Below are positions 44,108-51,881 of a stretch of DNA of 64,000 bases, in pieces. The notes under the pieces are model-generated. The model made no database searches. It was not told the DNA's origin and was given only the letters and a program-made list of their open reading frames with translations. Origin of the DNA: Acidobacteriota bacterium (lineage in GTDB: Bacteria; Acidobacteriota; Vicinamibacteria; Vicinamibacterales; UBA8438). Position numbers and translations under genes: made by a program. Numbering within the stretch: position 1 is the first letter of the stretch; each line of letters opens with the position of its first letter. The stretch spans positions 1 to 64,000 of the forward strand of contig WTFV01000225.1 of the NCBI GenBank assembly GCA_011523845.1. Direction: 5' to 3'.

Positions 44108-44433
44108 GTGCTCCGCAACACCGCGCCGAGGCCCTCGGCGAAGCGCTGCCAGTTGTCGATCTCCTCGCCGAGCGCCCGCCGGCCCGACGGCGTCAGCCGG
44201 TAGTAGCGCGCCCGCCGGTTGTTGTCGGTCGTTCCCCAGTCGCTACGGATCAGCCCCTGCTTCTCGAGGCGCTGGAGGGCCGGGTACAGCGAGCCCTGGT
44301 TGACGTCCAGCACCCCCGAGGACATCTGCCGGATTCGCTGGCCGATGCCCCAACCGTGCATCGGGCCCAGCGAGAGCGCCTTGAAGACCACCAGGTCGAG
44401 CGAGCCGCGAAGGTCGTCCGGTCTTCTAGCCAT
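44104..44433 (-). CDS. PadR-family transcriptional regulator
   Basis: 109 aa. PadR winged helix: DLVVFKALSLGPMHGWGIGQ, then LDVNQGSLYPALQRLEKQGL, and the wing NNRRARYYRLTPSGRRAL. The C-terminal dimerisation helix is short, as in the PadR-s2 group. The start ATG 44433 sits within a perfect palindrome and lacks a Shine-Dalgarno, so translation may be leaderless. It is coupled to the permease gene by an ATGA overlap. It is expected to repress its own operon until an effector binds. Confidence 0.95.
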   Translation of the reverse strand: MARRPDDLRGSLDLVVFKALSLGPMHGWGIGQRIRQMSSGVLDVNQGSLYPALQRLEKQGLIRSDWGTTDNNRRARYYRLTPSGRRALGEEIDNWQRFAEGLGAVLRST

Positions 44434-44467
44434 CTAGAGGAAGGATGCACCATCGCTCCTCTAGATG
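44431..44467 (+). promoter_or_regulatory. Operator palindrome at the padR start
   Basis: CATCTAGAGGA (44431-44441) and TCCTCTAGATG (44457-44467) are perfect 11-bp inverted repeats separated by 15 bp. The left arm includes the padR start codon. AT-containing arms of this sort are typical PadR targets, so this is the likely autoregulatory site. Confidence 0.75.
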
Positions 44468-44815
44468 TCAAGAGGTCCGGCGCCGGCGTGGTGACCGGCT
44501 CGGGGATTCGTCGGCCAAGCCGCAGTGTCGGCTCCGCGTCGCCCGATTCCCGGGGCTCGACGGCCTGGAGTTCCTCGACAACCGGCAGGTTCTGCGGCAA
44601 CGCCTTCGCGCTGCTCGTCGCGGCCGAGCGTTTCCTGCCCGAGACTCGCCGGGCGGTATACGCTTGTCTCGCAGGCCCGTTCCGGGACGTGCCATTCCGC
44701 CCAGGGGTGGAGGAAGACGATGTGGATTCGGCTGAGCGCGCTCCCGAGGCGAACGGAGAAACGACAGATCCGGACCCGAACGCCGGACGGGACTCGAAGG
44801 ATGGGAGGATGAGTC
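44468..44815 (+). other. Gene-free stretch upstream of a secreted-protein gene
   Basis: No frame on either strand has convincing protein composition. No long repeat is seen. Confidence 0.4.
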
Positions 44816-45481
44816 ATGCGCCCGATTGCAATCGCCTCGGCGGCCGTCGTCGTCCTGTTGGCATCCGGGCCTTCCTTCGCCCAGGAATGGAGCGAGTACA
44901 TCGATCGGACCGATCTCTTCACCGTCAATTTCCCGACGGAACCCGACGTGCGGGACATCACCTGGCCGACGGAGTACGGCGTCACGTTGCCGGGGCGCGT
45001 CCACAGTGTCGAAGATGGTCCGTATCGCTACTCCGTCACCGTGGTGCAATACGCGAACATCCAGGCGATACACGCGGAGCGACTCCGGGGATGCACGGCC
45101 TATCCGAATCTGTGCAACAACCCCTGGATCGGTGAGCTGCGAGGCGCGCTCGACTATGCGGCGTGGGGTATCCTTCAACGGGACGCCAGGGTGACGCACT
45201 ACGCGTACTACTACAACGACCGAGTCGAGGGACGTCGGATTCAACTCACCAACGCCGATCGATCCCGCACCTTTGCTGCGATTCACATGCACCAGGATCG
45301 CCTCTACGTGCTGGAGGAGACCGCACCACCCGGTGGACCGCCGCCCGGGCTGTTCCAGCAATCGCTCGGGTTCGTAGACGAGGAGGGGATCAGGGTTCGC
45401 TACGAGGCCATCTACTCGAACGCGTACCCGCCCCCACCGCGCCTGCAATACGGCCAGCAGGGTGGCTCACCCGACAGATGA
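44816..45481 (+). CDS. Secreted protein of unknown function
   Basis: 221 aa. GGGAGG precedes ATG 44816. The signal peptide (PIAIASAAVVVLLASGPSFAQ) is followed by EWSEYIDRTDLFTVNFPTEP, a start shared by many exported proteins of unknown role in these bacteria. Several aromatic-rich strands follow (RYSVTVVQYANIQAIHAERL, THYAYYYNDR), suggesting a small beta-rich fold. Two Cys (RLRGCTAYPNLCNN) could form a disulfide. The C-terminus is Pro/Gln-rich. It stands alone; no partner is evident. Confidence 0.7.
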   Translation: MRPIAIASAAVVVLLASGPSFAQEWSEYIDRTDLFTVNFPTEPDVRDITWPTEYGVTLPGRVHSVEDGPYRYSVTVVQYANIQAIHAERLRGCTAYPNLCNNPWIGELRGALDYAAWGILQRDARVTHYAYYYNDRVEGRRIQLTNADRSRTFAAIHMHQDRLYVLEETAPPGGPPPGLFQQSLGFVDEEGIRVRYEAIYSNAYPPPPRLQYGQQGGSPDR

Positions 45482-45695
45482 TCCGGTCATCCGACGGGGT
45501 TCGTATCCTGTTCAGCAGCTCGCGTCGGATTCAAGGACGAAGCGCCACTTCCGGATATCCCGAACCCTGCGGTGAGCCTTTCGTCATGAAGACCGGTGGC
45601 TCGGTGCAGCGGGCGCGGACGGACAACCAGTGGGAGGAGGGCACACCGGCGTGGTTACCCGCGCCGTCGAGGTGTCGACTCACAAAGGGGGGGCA

Positions 45696-46724
45696 ATGCG
45701 AGCTACTCTTCCGATTCTTCTCGGTTGCGGAATCAGCCTTCTTCCCGTGGTGACACCGGGGAGCAGCGGCCGGCTCGTCACCGGTACGGGTTCCGCACAG
45801 ACGACGCCGGGCGCAGGTGACCCAGCCGGCGAGGTCGGCATCGTCACGACGGGTCTGGCATCGGACCTCAGGCCCGGCGCTCCGCTGACCGAGTGCACGT
45901 CCGGACTGGTCAATGAAGCGCAGGGTGGCAACAACTTCAACGCCGCACTCGTCGGCTTCGTGACGTCGGCCGACGGCCAGCGGTTTGCAGTGCCCGCGCC
46001 GGTTCACGACGGTCCCGCCGCGGTGGACGTGTTCAACAACTGCTCCGGACAGGGCGACAACCGCGATTACCTCTCACAGCTCGAGACCGTCATCATCGAC
46101 CCGGACGGAGTGGAAATCACCGGGTTCATTTTCGGAGACAACTACTTCGAGCTCTACGTGAACGGCCAGTTCGTCGGGCGCGATCCCGTCGGGATGACGC
46201 CATTCAATTCCAACGTGGTCCGGTTCCGGGCCAGATACCCCATGACGTATGCCGTGATGGGTGTCGACTGGGAAACACACAACGGCGTCGGAATGGAATA
46301 CGACAGTTTCAACCTGGGCGACGGGGGGCTCATCGCGTACTTCAGCGACGGCCATGGCACCGGCGGCGACTGGCGTGCCGAGACCTTCTACATCGCGCCG
46401 CTCGACGATCCCGGTTGCGTGCGAACCGCGGGCGGCCGCGATTCGACGTTCTGCTCGCAGGCCGTGCGCCCCGCATGCGCCGAGAACGACCCCAACACCT
46501 GTCAGGCCCTTCACTTCCCGGTGCCCTCCAACTGGACGGCGCCAGCGTTCGACGATGCGCACTGGCCACGTGCGATCGTGTGGCCGCCCGAGAGGGTGAC
46601 GGGGCAGCGCGCGTATACCGGCTACACCCAGTTGTTCGGCGACGCCGAGTTCATCTGGACCCGGAACATCAGGCTCGACAACCTTGTCCTGGCCCGCTAC
46701 ACGGCGACCGGCCCACGACGGTGA
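45696..46724 (+). CDS. Secreted beta-rich protein of unknown function
   Basis: 342 aa. AAAGGGGGG precedes ATG 45696. The N-terminal hydrophobic stretch (LPILLGCGISLLPVVTPG) suits export. The central part has a PA14/galactose-binding-like run: FIFGDNYFELYVNGQFVGRD, then VRFRARYPMTYAVMGVDWE. The C-terminal third has at least five Cys (GCVRTAG, TFCSQ, PACAE, NTCQA), pointing to an oxidising compartment, and ends with FDDAHWPRAI and IWTRNIRLDN, typical of carbohydrate-binding modules. Sugar or surface binding is a guess from these features. Monocistronic. Confidence 0.65.
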   Translation: MRATLPILLGCGISLLPVVTPGSSGRLVTGTGSAQTTPGAGDPAGEVGIVTTGLASDLRPGAPLTECTSGLVNEAQGGNNFNAALVGFVTSADGQRFAVPAPVHDGPAAVDVFNNCSGQGDNRDYLSQLETVIIDPDGVEITGFIFGDNYFELYVNGQFVGRDPVGMTPFNSNVVRFRARYPMTYAVMGVDWETHNGVGMEYDSFNLGDGGLIAYFSDGHGTGGDWRAETFYIAPLDDPGCVRTAGGRDSTFCSQAVRPACAENDPNTCQALHFPVPSNWTAPAFDDAHWPRAIVWPPERVTGQRAYTGYTQLFGDAEFIWTRNIRLDNLVLARYTATGPRR

Positions 46725-46858
46725 AGGGCCCGGTCACCGACTCGCCGCGGCGCGTTCCCGTACCGGACGGGTTGCGGCCCCGTGCCGTCGGCACGGCCAT
46801 GTCCGGCGCTCCGCGGACGGCGGATCGCCGAGTACGACGTCGCTTGACCTCGTGATGG

Positions 46859-47101
46859 ATGCGCGTGTGTCCGGACCAGGCGGCCCACGAGTCGTGCAGG
46901 CGTTCGCCTGCCTTGACGCTGTTGGCGGCGATGCGCGAGATCGCCCGCAGCGACGGACGTCACTTCCAGTCCGTGCTGGAAGACGCCATGACCGGCTGCG
47001 TCGAGGCCAGGGCTCGCCAGACGGTGCGTCCCGAGGTGATGGCGCACTATCGGGCGAGCGTCGAGCGCAACCGGCTCCTGGCCGAGCTGCTGGCGAAATG
47101 A
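46859..47101 (+). CDS. Ribbon-helix-helix antitoxin, N-terminus doubtful
   Basis: 80 codons. The C-terminal 55 (LLAAMREIARSDGRHFQSVL, then VRPEVMAHYRASVERNRLLAELLAK) read as a normal ribbon-helix-helix antitoxin. The first beta strand expected before LLAAM is not in this frame, suggesting an upstream indel. ATG 46931 would give only the helical part. It overlaps the Doc-like frame by 4 bp (ATGA). Given the damaged toxin, the whole module is probably decaying. Confidence 0.5.
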   Translation: MRVCPDQAAHESCRRSPALTLLAAMREIARSDGRHFQSVLEDAMTGCVEARARQTVRPEVMAHYRASVERNRLLAELLAK

Positions 47102-47322
47102 GCCGCAGCTTCCCGACCATAGAAGAGATCCTCGCCATGCACGCCGATCTCATCGCGCAGTTTCGGCGGATCGCCGGGGCTGCGCGACATGGGAGCGCTG
47201 GAGTCCGCGGCCACGCGCCCGCAGATGGCTACTACGACAGCCTGTTCCAAGAGGTAGCCGCGCTGATGGAGAGCCTCGCCATGAATCACCCGTTCGTGGA
47301 CGGCAACAAGCGGGTGGCTTGA
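47098..47322 (+). pseudogene. Doc/Fic-type toxin, multiply frameshifted
   Basis: The frame from ATG 47098 begins like Doc (SFPTIEEILAMHADLIAQF). The expected next block, GGSPGLRDMGALESAATRPQ, is encoded one frame over (about 47166-47226). The original frame then resumes with YYDSLFQEVAALMESLAMNH and the Fic/Doc core HPFVDGNKR. A further shift produces a stop after GNKRVA. Three one-base indels (extra T near 47163, missing G near 47226, missing base near 47320) would restore a normal Doc. Not functional as read. Confidence 0.8.
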
Positions 47323-47447
47323 TCGCGTTCGGCTCGCGTCGGCTTGAGTCGCGGCCGGAATCGGCGTAGATTGAGCACCCGTTCGAGTCTGGACCCCTCG
47401 CCGCGGCACGGGCCGGCGAGGCCGCGCTCGCAGGAGGCATTCGACCC

Positions 47448-49376
47448 ATGGTTACGAGCTTGCTGACGTCAGTTCATAGAGCGGCCCGGCGTTCCCCGCG
47501 GTTGCCGATCGTGATCCCCGCGCTGCTGGCCGCGACCCTCGCCGTGCAGCCGCTGCACGCGCAGGACGACTGGCGGCACTGGGGGCGCGACGCCGGCAAC
47601 CAGCGCCACTCGCCGCTGACGCAGATCGACGTCGACAACGTCTCGACCCTGGTGCCGGCCTGGCGCTACGAGATGACGAAGGTGGGCGTGCCGTCACGCC
47701 CGAGCCAGTCGACCCCGCTCCTGGTCGACGGCGTGCTGTACCTGTCGTTCCCCTACTACCGCGTGGTGGCGCTGGAGCCGGAGACCGGCGACGAGATCTG
47801 GGAGTACACGGCGCCCGGCGACTGGAACTCGCCCGAGCACCAGTTGCACTGGACGGGCGGCTCGATGCGGGGGCTGGCGTACTGGGAGGGCGACGACCGG
47901 ACGCCCCCGCAGATCGTGTTCGGCACCGAGGAGGGCGAGCTGATCTCGCTGAACGCGGCCACCGGCATCCCCAACCCGCGGTTCGGCAGCGACGGCTTCG
48001 TCGACCTGAAGACCGAGGACGTGATGAACGGCTTCCCGAACATGCATTACGGGATCTCGTCCGGCGTGGCCATCTGGAAGCACCTCGTGTTCACCGGGGT
48101 CCACAACGCCGACGAGACCGGGTCGAAGGGGCCGGCGGGCGACACCCGCGCGTGGGATCTGCGGACGGGCGAGCTCGTCTGGACGTTCCACACCGTGCCC
48201 CGGCCCGGCGAGTTCGGCAACGAAACCTGGCTCGACGACTCGTGGCGCAACGTCAGCGGCGCCAACACCTGGTCGTTCTTCACAATCGACGAGGAGCGCG
48301 GCATTCTGTACATGCCGCTGGGGTCCGCCCACAACGATTTCTACGGCATGGACCGGCCCGGGGACAATCTCTTTTCGGACTCCATCGTGGCCGTCGACGC
48401 CCTGACGGGAGAGCGGCTGTGGCACTTCCAGGCCGTCCATCACGACCTGTGGGACCTGGACATGCCGGCGCCGCCCATCCTGTTCGACGTCGAGCGGGAC
48501 GGCGAGACGATTCCGGCCGTCGGCGTCGTGACGAAGTACCCGGTGCTGTTCATCTTCAACCGGGTCACCGGCGAGCCGATCTACGAGATCGAGGAACGAC
48601 CCGTCCCGCGGGGGAACATGCCCGGTGAGTACTACTCGCCGACGCAGCCGTTCCCGGTGAAGCCGCCGCCCTTCGGACGCATCGATTTCACGATGGACGA
48701 CATCGCGACGGTGACGCCCGAGCACACGGCCGCCTGCCGCGAGCTGCTGATGCAGTACGACGGCGGCCGGAACCGCGGCCCCTACACGCCGCCGTCCGCG
48801 GAGGGCGCGCTCGTGTTCCCGTCGACCGGCGGCGGGACGGAGTTCACCGGCGGGACCTTCGATCCGAGCCTCGGGTACTACATCATCAACTACGCGGACA
48901 CCGGCCACATCAGCCAGCTCGTGAAGGTGGAGGACGATCCCGATCGCCGCGGCTACGTGGGTCCTCCCGAGTCGCGCCGGATCTACTGGCACGTCGTCAC
49001 CCGGCCGTCCGTCAACGGCTGGCCCTGCTGGCAGCCGCCCTGGTCGAGGCTGGTCGCCGTGGACGTCAACCGCGGCGAGATCGCCTGGATGATCCCGTTC
49101 GGCACGGTCGAGGGCGCGCCCCCCGGCCTGCTGACCGGTGCTCCCAACTCGCAGAAGGGCGGCCCGACCTCCACCGCGGGGGGCGTGCTCTTCATCGGCG
49201 GGGCCAGCGACCGGCGGTTCCGCGCCTACGAGACGAAGACCGGGCGCGAGCTGTGGAGCGTCGAGACCGAGCAGATGATCAGCGGCGCCAACCCCATTAC
49301 CTACATGGGCAAGGACGGCAAGCAGTACGTCGCCGTGGCGGCGGGCACGACGCTGCTGACCTGGACGCTGCCGTGA
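47448..49376 (+). CDS. PQQ-dependent dehydrogenase, glucose dehydrogenase-like
   Basis: 642 aa. ATG 47448 with CAGGAGG upstream opens a signal sequence (PIVIPALLAATLAVQPLHAQ). The soluble eight-bladed PQQ propeller begins DDWRHWGRDAGNQRHSPLTQ. The active-site phrase HHDLWDLDMPAPPILFDV is the membrane-glucose-dehydrogenase signature, but the N-terminal membrane anchor of that enzyme is absent. No haem motif is present, so an external cytochrome must accept the electrons. It oxidises a sugar or polyol in the periplasm; the substrate is unknown. It is the second PQQ enzyme in the window and is not close to the first. Confidence 0.92.
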   Translation: MVTSLLTSVHRAARRSPRLPIVIPALLAATLAVQPLHAQDDWRHWGRDAGNQRHSPLTQIDVDNVSTLVPAWRYEMTKVGVPSRPSQSTPLLVDGVLYLSFPYYRVVALEPETGDEIWEYTAPGDWNSPEHQLHWTGGSMRGLAYWEGDDRTPPQIVFGTEEGELISLNAATGIPNPRFGSDGFVDLKTEDVMNGFPNMHYGISSGVAIWKHLVFTGVHNADETGSKGPAGDTRAWDLRTGELVWTFHTVPRPGEFGNETWLDDSWRNVSGANTWSFFTIDEERGILYMPLGSAHNDFYGMDRPGDNLFSDSIVAVDALTGERLWHFQAVHHDLWDLDMPAPPILFDVERDGETIPAVGVVTKYPVLFIFNRVTGEPIYEIEERPVPRGNMPGEYYSPTQPFPVKPPPFGRIDFTMDDIATVTPEHTAACRELLMQYDGGRNRGPYTPPSAEGALVFPSTGGGTEFTGGTFDPSLGYYIINYADTGHISQLVKVEDDPDRRGYVGPPESRRIYWHVVTRPSVNGWPCWQPPWSRLVAVDVNRGEIAWMIPFGTVEGAPPGLLTGAPNSQKGGPTSTAGGVLFIGGASDRRFRAYETKTGRELWSVETEQMISGANPITYMGKDGKQYVAVAAGTTLLTWTLP

Positions 49377-49512
49377 GGGCGAACTTCGCGCGTCCGGTGA
49401 GGGCGGTCGCGGGTTTCTCCCCGGCTGTTGACGGTGAAATACAATTCAGAACGATGGCTCTGGTGAGCAGTCGGGGAGGGGCGGGGACAGTGAATCTTGT
49501 CCATGCACAGGA

Positions 49513-49820
49513 TCAACGAACGGCGCCGGCGATTTCGCTGCACGGGCTCCGGCGGCCACTCCGGGCCCCGAGCAGTGCCAGTTTCGCGGGGCTGGCGAAA
49601 ACCAAGAGCTGGTGGACGCGCTTGGTCGTCTGCTCGAACAGCCTGAGCCTCCCCGGACGTGTCTCGATGTCGCCGATCGCGACGCGTAGCTGGTCGGCAG
49701 CATGGCAGACCATCTGCGTGACCGGCATCGTCCCCCACTGTCCGACGTTCTCCGGCGAGAGCTGTCAATCCTCGTGTGGATGGCCGCCCGTACGGAGCGT
49801 CTGAGGAGTGTGGGGGGCAT
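49513..49820 (-). pseudogene. DinB/DUF1569-like protein, frameshifted and truncated
   Basis: From ATG 49820 the frame reads PPTLLRRSVRAAIHTRIDS. The family block LSPENVGQWGTMPVTQMVCH then follows with AADQLRVAIGDI one frame over, to a stop at 49513. One missing base near 49761 (AGC-TCTCG) explains the break. The C-terminal part of the four-helix fold is also lost or out of frame. The stretch 49377-49512 after the PQQ gene holds nothing else I can support. Confidence 0.6.
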
Positions 49821-49877
49821 GGGGCTCAGATGGCCCTCGTCGACTGAGTCGAGTTGAGCTGGCAGCATGTGACTGTC

Positions 49878-50141
49878 TCAGAGGTTCCTCTGGACGTCAT
49901 CGGCCCTGCCTGTGGTCTCGCCTGAGACATCGATCGGCGTCAACCGATACACCCGCTCCGCGAGCCTGGATGCGCGCTCCACGTCGCCTCCACGTAGCGC
50001 ATCCCGAACGTCATCGAGCTTGTACGCGTCGTCCAGAGACAAATACGGCGCCCAACCTCCCTCGCCTTCGAAGATCTCGACGTTGACCTCGGCCGCGAAC
50101 GCGCCGCCGCGGACGAATTTCGTGATCGGTCTGACATTCAT
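49878..50141 (-). CDS. Antitoxin partner of the DUF4258 protein
   Basis: 87 aa. ATG 50141 follows GGAGGCGG and overlaps the upstream toxin stop by 4 bp. The pattern NVRPITKFVRGGAFAAEVNV, EGGWAPYLSLDDAYKLDDVR and ERASRLAERVYRL is shared by small acidic proteins encoded immediately after DUF4258 genes. It is taken as the antitoxin from its position, size and conserved pairing. It lacks an obvious DNA-binding domain. Confidence 0.7.
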   Translation of the reverse strand: MNVRPITKFVRGGAFAAEVNVEIFEGEGGWAPYLSLDDAYKLDDVRDALRGGDVERASRLAERVYRLTPIDVSGETTGRADDVQRNL

Positions 50142-50461
50142 TTCCGCCTCCTCAGCCACATCTGATCCCACCGCGCGGGATCGGGTCTGTATGCGGTGAC
50201 GACGACGGCAGGCGACTCCCGTCCAGAGGGAATGCCCCAGACTACATGAACCGGGCGATCCGCCGCATCCCGCTGCAGCACCGGGCAGCAGCGACCCTTC
50301 GGATAGTCCGGATAGTCCTCGACCATGACGGCCCTCGCAACTCCGGCGATGACGTCGCGAACCTGTACATGGTCCGCCGCCAGTTCCTCAGTTCCGTGGA
50401 GCGACACCCGCACTTCGTTGCGTGCCACCAGCGTCTGAATGCGCTCAAGGGTCGTGCTCAT
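50138..50461 (-). CDS. DUF4258-family putative toxin
   Basis: 107 aa. Family features: RVSLHGTEELAADHVQVRDV (the His-containing helix), VVEDYPDYPKGRCCPVLQRD with AVMVEDYPDYPKG at its core, and PVHVVWGIPSGRESPAVVVT followed by AYRPDPARW. These are RelE/BrnT-like small proteins thought to be RNA-acting toxins. It overlaps the antitoxin and the upstream GNAT gene by 4 bp each, so the three genes are translationally coupled. Confidence 0.8.
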   Translation of the reverse strand: MSTTLERIQTLVARNEVRVSLHGTEELAADHVQVRDVIAGVARAVMVEDYPDYPKGRCCPVLQRDAADRPVHVVWGIPSGRESPAVVVTAYRPDPARWDQMWLRRRK

Positions 50462-50994
50462 GCTCGTGCGAAGATCCCATCCTCGCGCACGATGGCGTAC
50501 AGCAACTGGTCCTGTACGACCCCGTCCTTGACGGCGCTCCGGCGCATGCGGCCCTCCAGCCGGTAGCCGGCCTTCTCCAGCACGCGGCAGGACGCGGTGT
50601 TCCCGGCGAGGGGCACGGCAAACAGCCGTTCCACCTCGTAGGTGGCGAAGGCATACTCGGTGAAGCTCACCAGTGCACGTGTCGCAATGCCCCGACCCCA
50701 GTACGACTCGCCGAGCCAGTAGCCCACCTCCGCCGAGCAGCGCTCCACATCCTCGCCGAGCACGGCACCGATGGAGCCGACGGGCTGGTCGTCAACCGTC
50801 ACGGCGAACGCCGTCTCCGGATTTGCGCCGCCCGCGAACGCGATGAACCCGCGCGCATCGTCGATTGTGTAGGGATGGGGAAACCGATCCCGCAACTGCA
50901 ACCACACCTTGTGGTTGTTGGCGTGCCGGGCCAGCTCGGCGGCGTCCGACTCGCGGAACGACCGCACGCCGCATGACTCCAGATCGAGTTGCAT
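50458..50994 (-). CDS. GNAT acetyltransferase, RimJ/RimL type
   Basis: 178 aa. The acetyl-CoA fold is clear: VRSFRESDAAELARHANN at the start, GSIGAVLGEDVERCSAEVGY (beta-4), WLGESYWGRGIATRALVSF (the Q/RxxGxG/A loop) and AGNTASCRVLEKAGYRLEG. This type acetylates protein N-termini or small amines. It lies first in an ATGA-coupled operon with the DUF4258 toxin-antitoxin pair. Whether it serves them or merely shares the transcript cannot be told. Confidence 0.9.
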   Translation of the reverse strand: MQLDLESCGVRSFRESDAAELARHANNHKVWLQLRDRFPHPYTIDDARGFIAFAGGANPETAFAVTVDDQPVGSIGAVLGEDVERCSAEVGYWLGESYWGRGIATRALVSFTEYAFATYEVERLFAVPLAGNTASCRVLEKAGYRLEGRMRRSAVKDGVVQDQLLYAIVREDGIFARA

Positions 50995-51021
50995 CGGCTG
51001 TTCCGGCCGGCCCGGTTCACG

Positions 51022-51417
51022 CTACGGCGTGATCGCCAATGGATGTCCAACGAGGCGACGATCCACGGTAAGCAGCCGCAAGCCTTCCTCCTGGGCCTGC
51101 GCGAGCAGCAACTCGTCGAACGGGTCGCGGTGCGGAACGGCGACCTCCAGGCTCCTGCACGCGTGCACCATCGTCATCGGCAGAAACGTAACGTCCTGCT
51201 GTTCGAGCGCGGCGACCACATCCTCCGGATCGAAGCGACTCTTGCGGACTCCGGACCCGTGCCGCGCCTGGAACTTCAGGCGCATCTCCCGGATCGACAC
51301 GGCGCTCACGTAGATGCGCGCCGCGTGGTCATCGAGGAACCCGCGCTCCGCGTCCGTGAACAGACCGAGCGATTCCATCAGGTCGTAGAGGTAGGACGTG
51401 TCGAGCAGAACACGCAC
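51022..51417 (-). CDS. PIN-domain toxin VapC
   Basis: 131 aa, intact. The acidic PIN residues are present: LLDTSYLYDLM (Asp about 6), SAVSIREMRLKF (Glu about 45), HRDPFDELLLAQA (Asp about 97-100) and LLTVDRRL (Asp about 118). A metal-dependent ribonuclease of toxin-antitoxin systems. It lies 6 bp after its antitoxin gene. It ends 27 bp before the GNAT gene on the same strand, so these may form one long operon. Confidence 0.92.
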   Translation of the reverse strand: MRVLLDTSYLYDLMESLGLFTDAERGFLDDHAARIYVSAVSIREMRLKFQARHGSGVRKSRFDPEDVVAALEQQDVTFLPMTMVHACRSLEVAVPHRDPFDELLLAQAQEEGLRLLTVDRRLVGHPLAITP

Positions 51418-51423
51418 GAGCGC

Positions 51424-51690
51424 TCATCCGTCCTCCGGTTCGAGACCGAGCACACGCCGGCTGAATGCCGGATCGTTGAACTCGTCCGGCCACCGCTCAC
51501 CATCTCCTTCGATGCCGAGCCGCCGGCGCGCCTCCTCCAGCTTGTCGAAGTCGATGCCGCCTCGGCGGCGACAGCGGACCAGCTCCACGGCCGGGACGCC
51601 GTGCCTGGTGATTACCACGCGCTCGCCCTTCTCGGCGGCCGCGATGAGCTCCGACAATCGAGCCTTGGCTTCACGCACCGCGAGTTCCAT
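51424..51690 (-). CDS. Phd/YefM-type antitoxin
   Basis: 88 aa. ATG 51690 has GGAGG 5 nt upstream. The N-terminal Phd fold is MELAVREAKARLSELIAAAE, then GERVVITRHGVPAVELV. The C-terminus (FDKLEEARRRLGIEG, RWPDEFNDPAF) is the toxin-binding tail. It represses the operon and neutralises the downstream PIN toxin. Confidence 0.92.
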   Translation of the reverse strand: MELAVREAKARLSELIAAAEKGERVVITRHGVPAVELVRCRRRGGIDFDKLEEARRRLGIEGDGERWPDEFNDPAFSRRVLGLEPEDG

Positions 51691-51881
51691 GAACCGCCTC
51701 CTCAACCACCCGCCCGTCGATTCACCATACGGCAGGTTCGACCACAGACAAGACTACACCGTGACTACACCTTGCGTCGCCGTCTACAGGCGGCTGCCGC
51801 CCTGGTGAGCGCTGTCCTGCAGAGAGAGCCGGCGCGGGTACGGCCAGGACCTCGATAGCCGGGCTCCGCGTGCCGTAGCAG

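Noticed and set aside
50458..50994. GNAT protein as a TacT-type toxin
   Set aside because: It matches RimJ/RimL-type acetyltransferases, and the small protein downstream pairs with DUF4258 instead. No RHH antitoxin precedes it.
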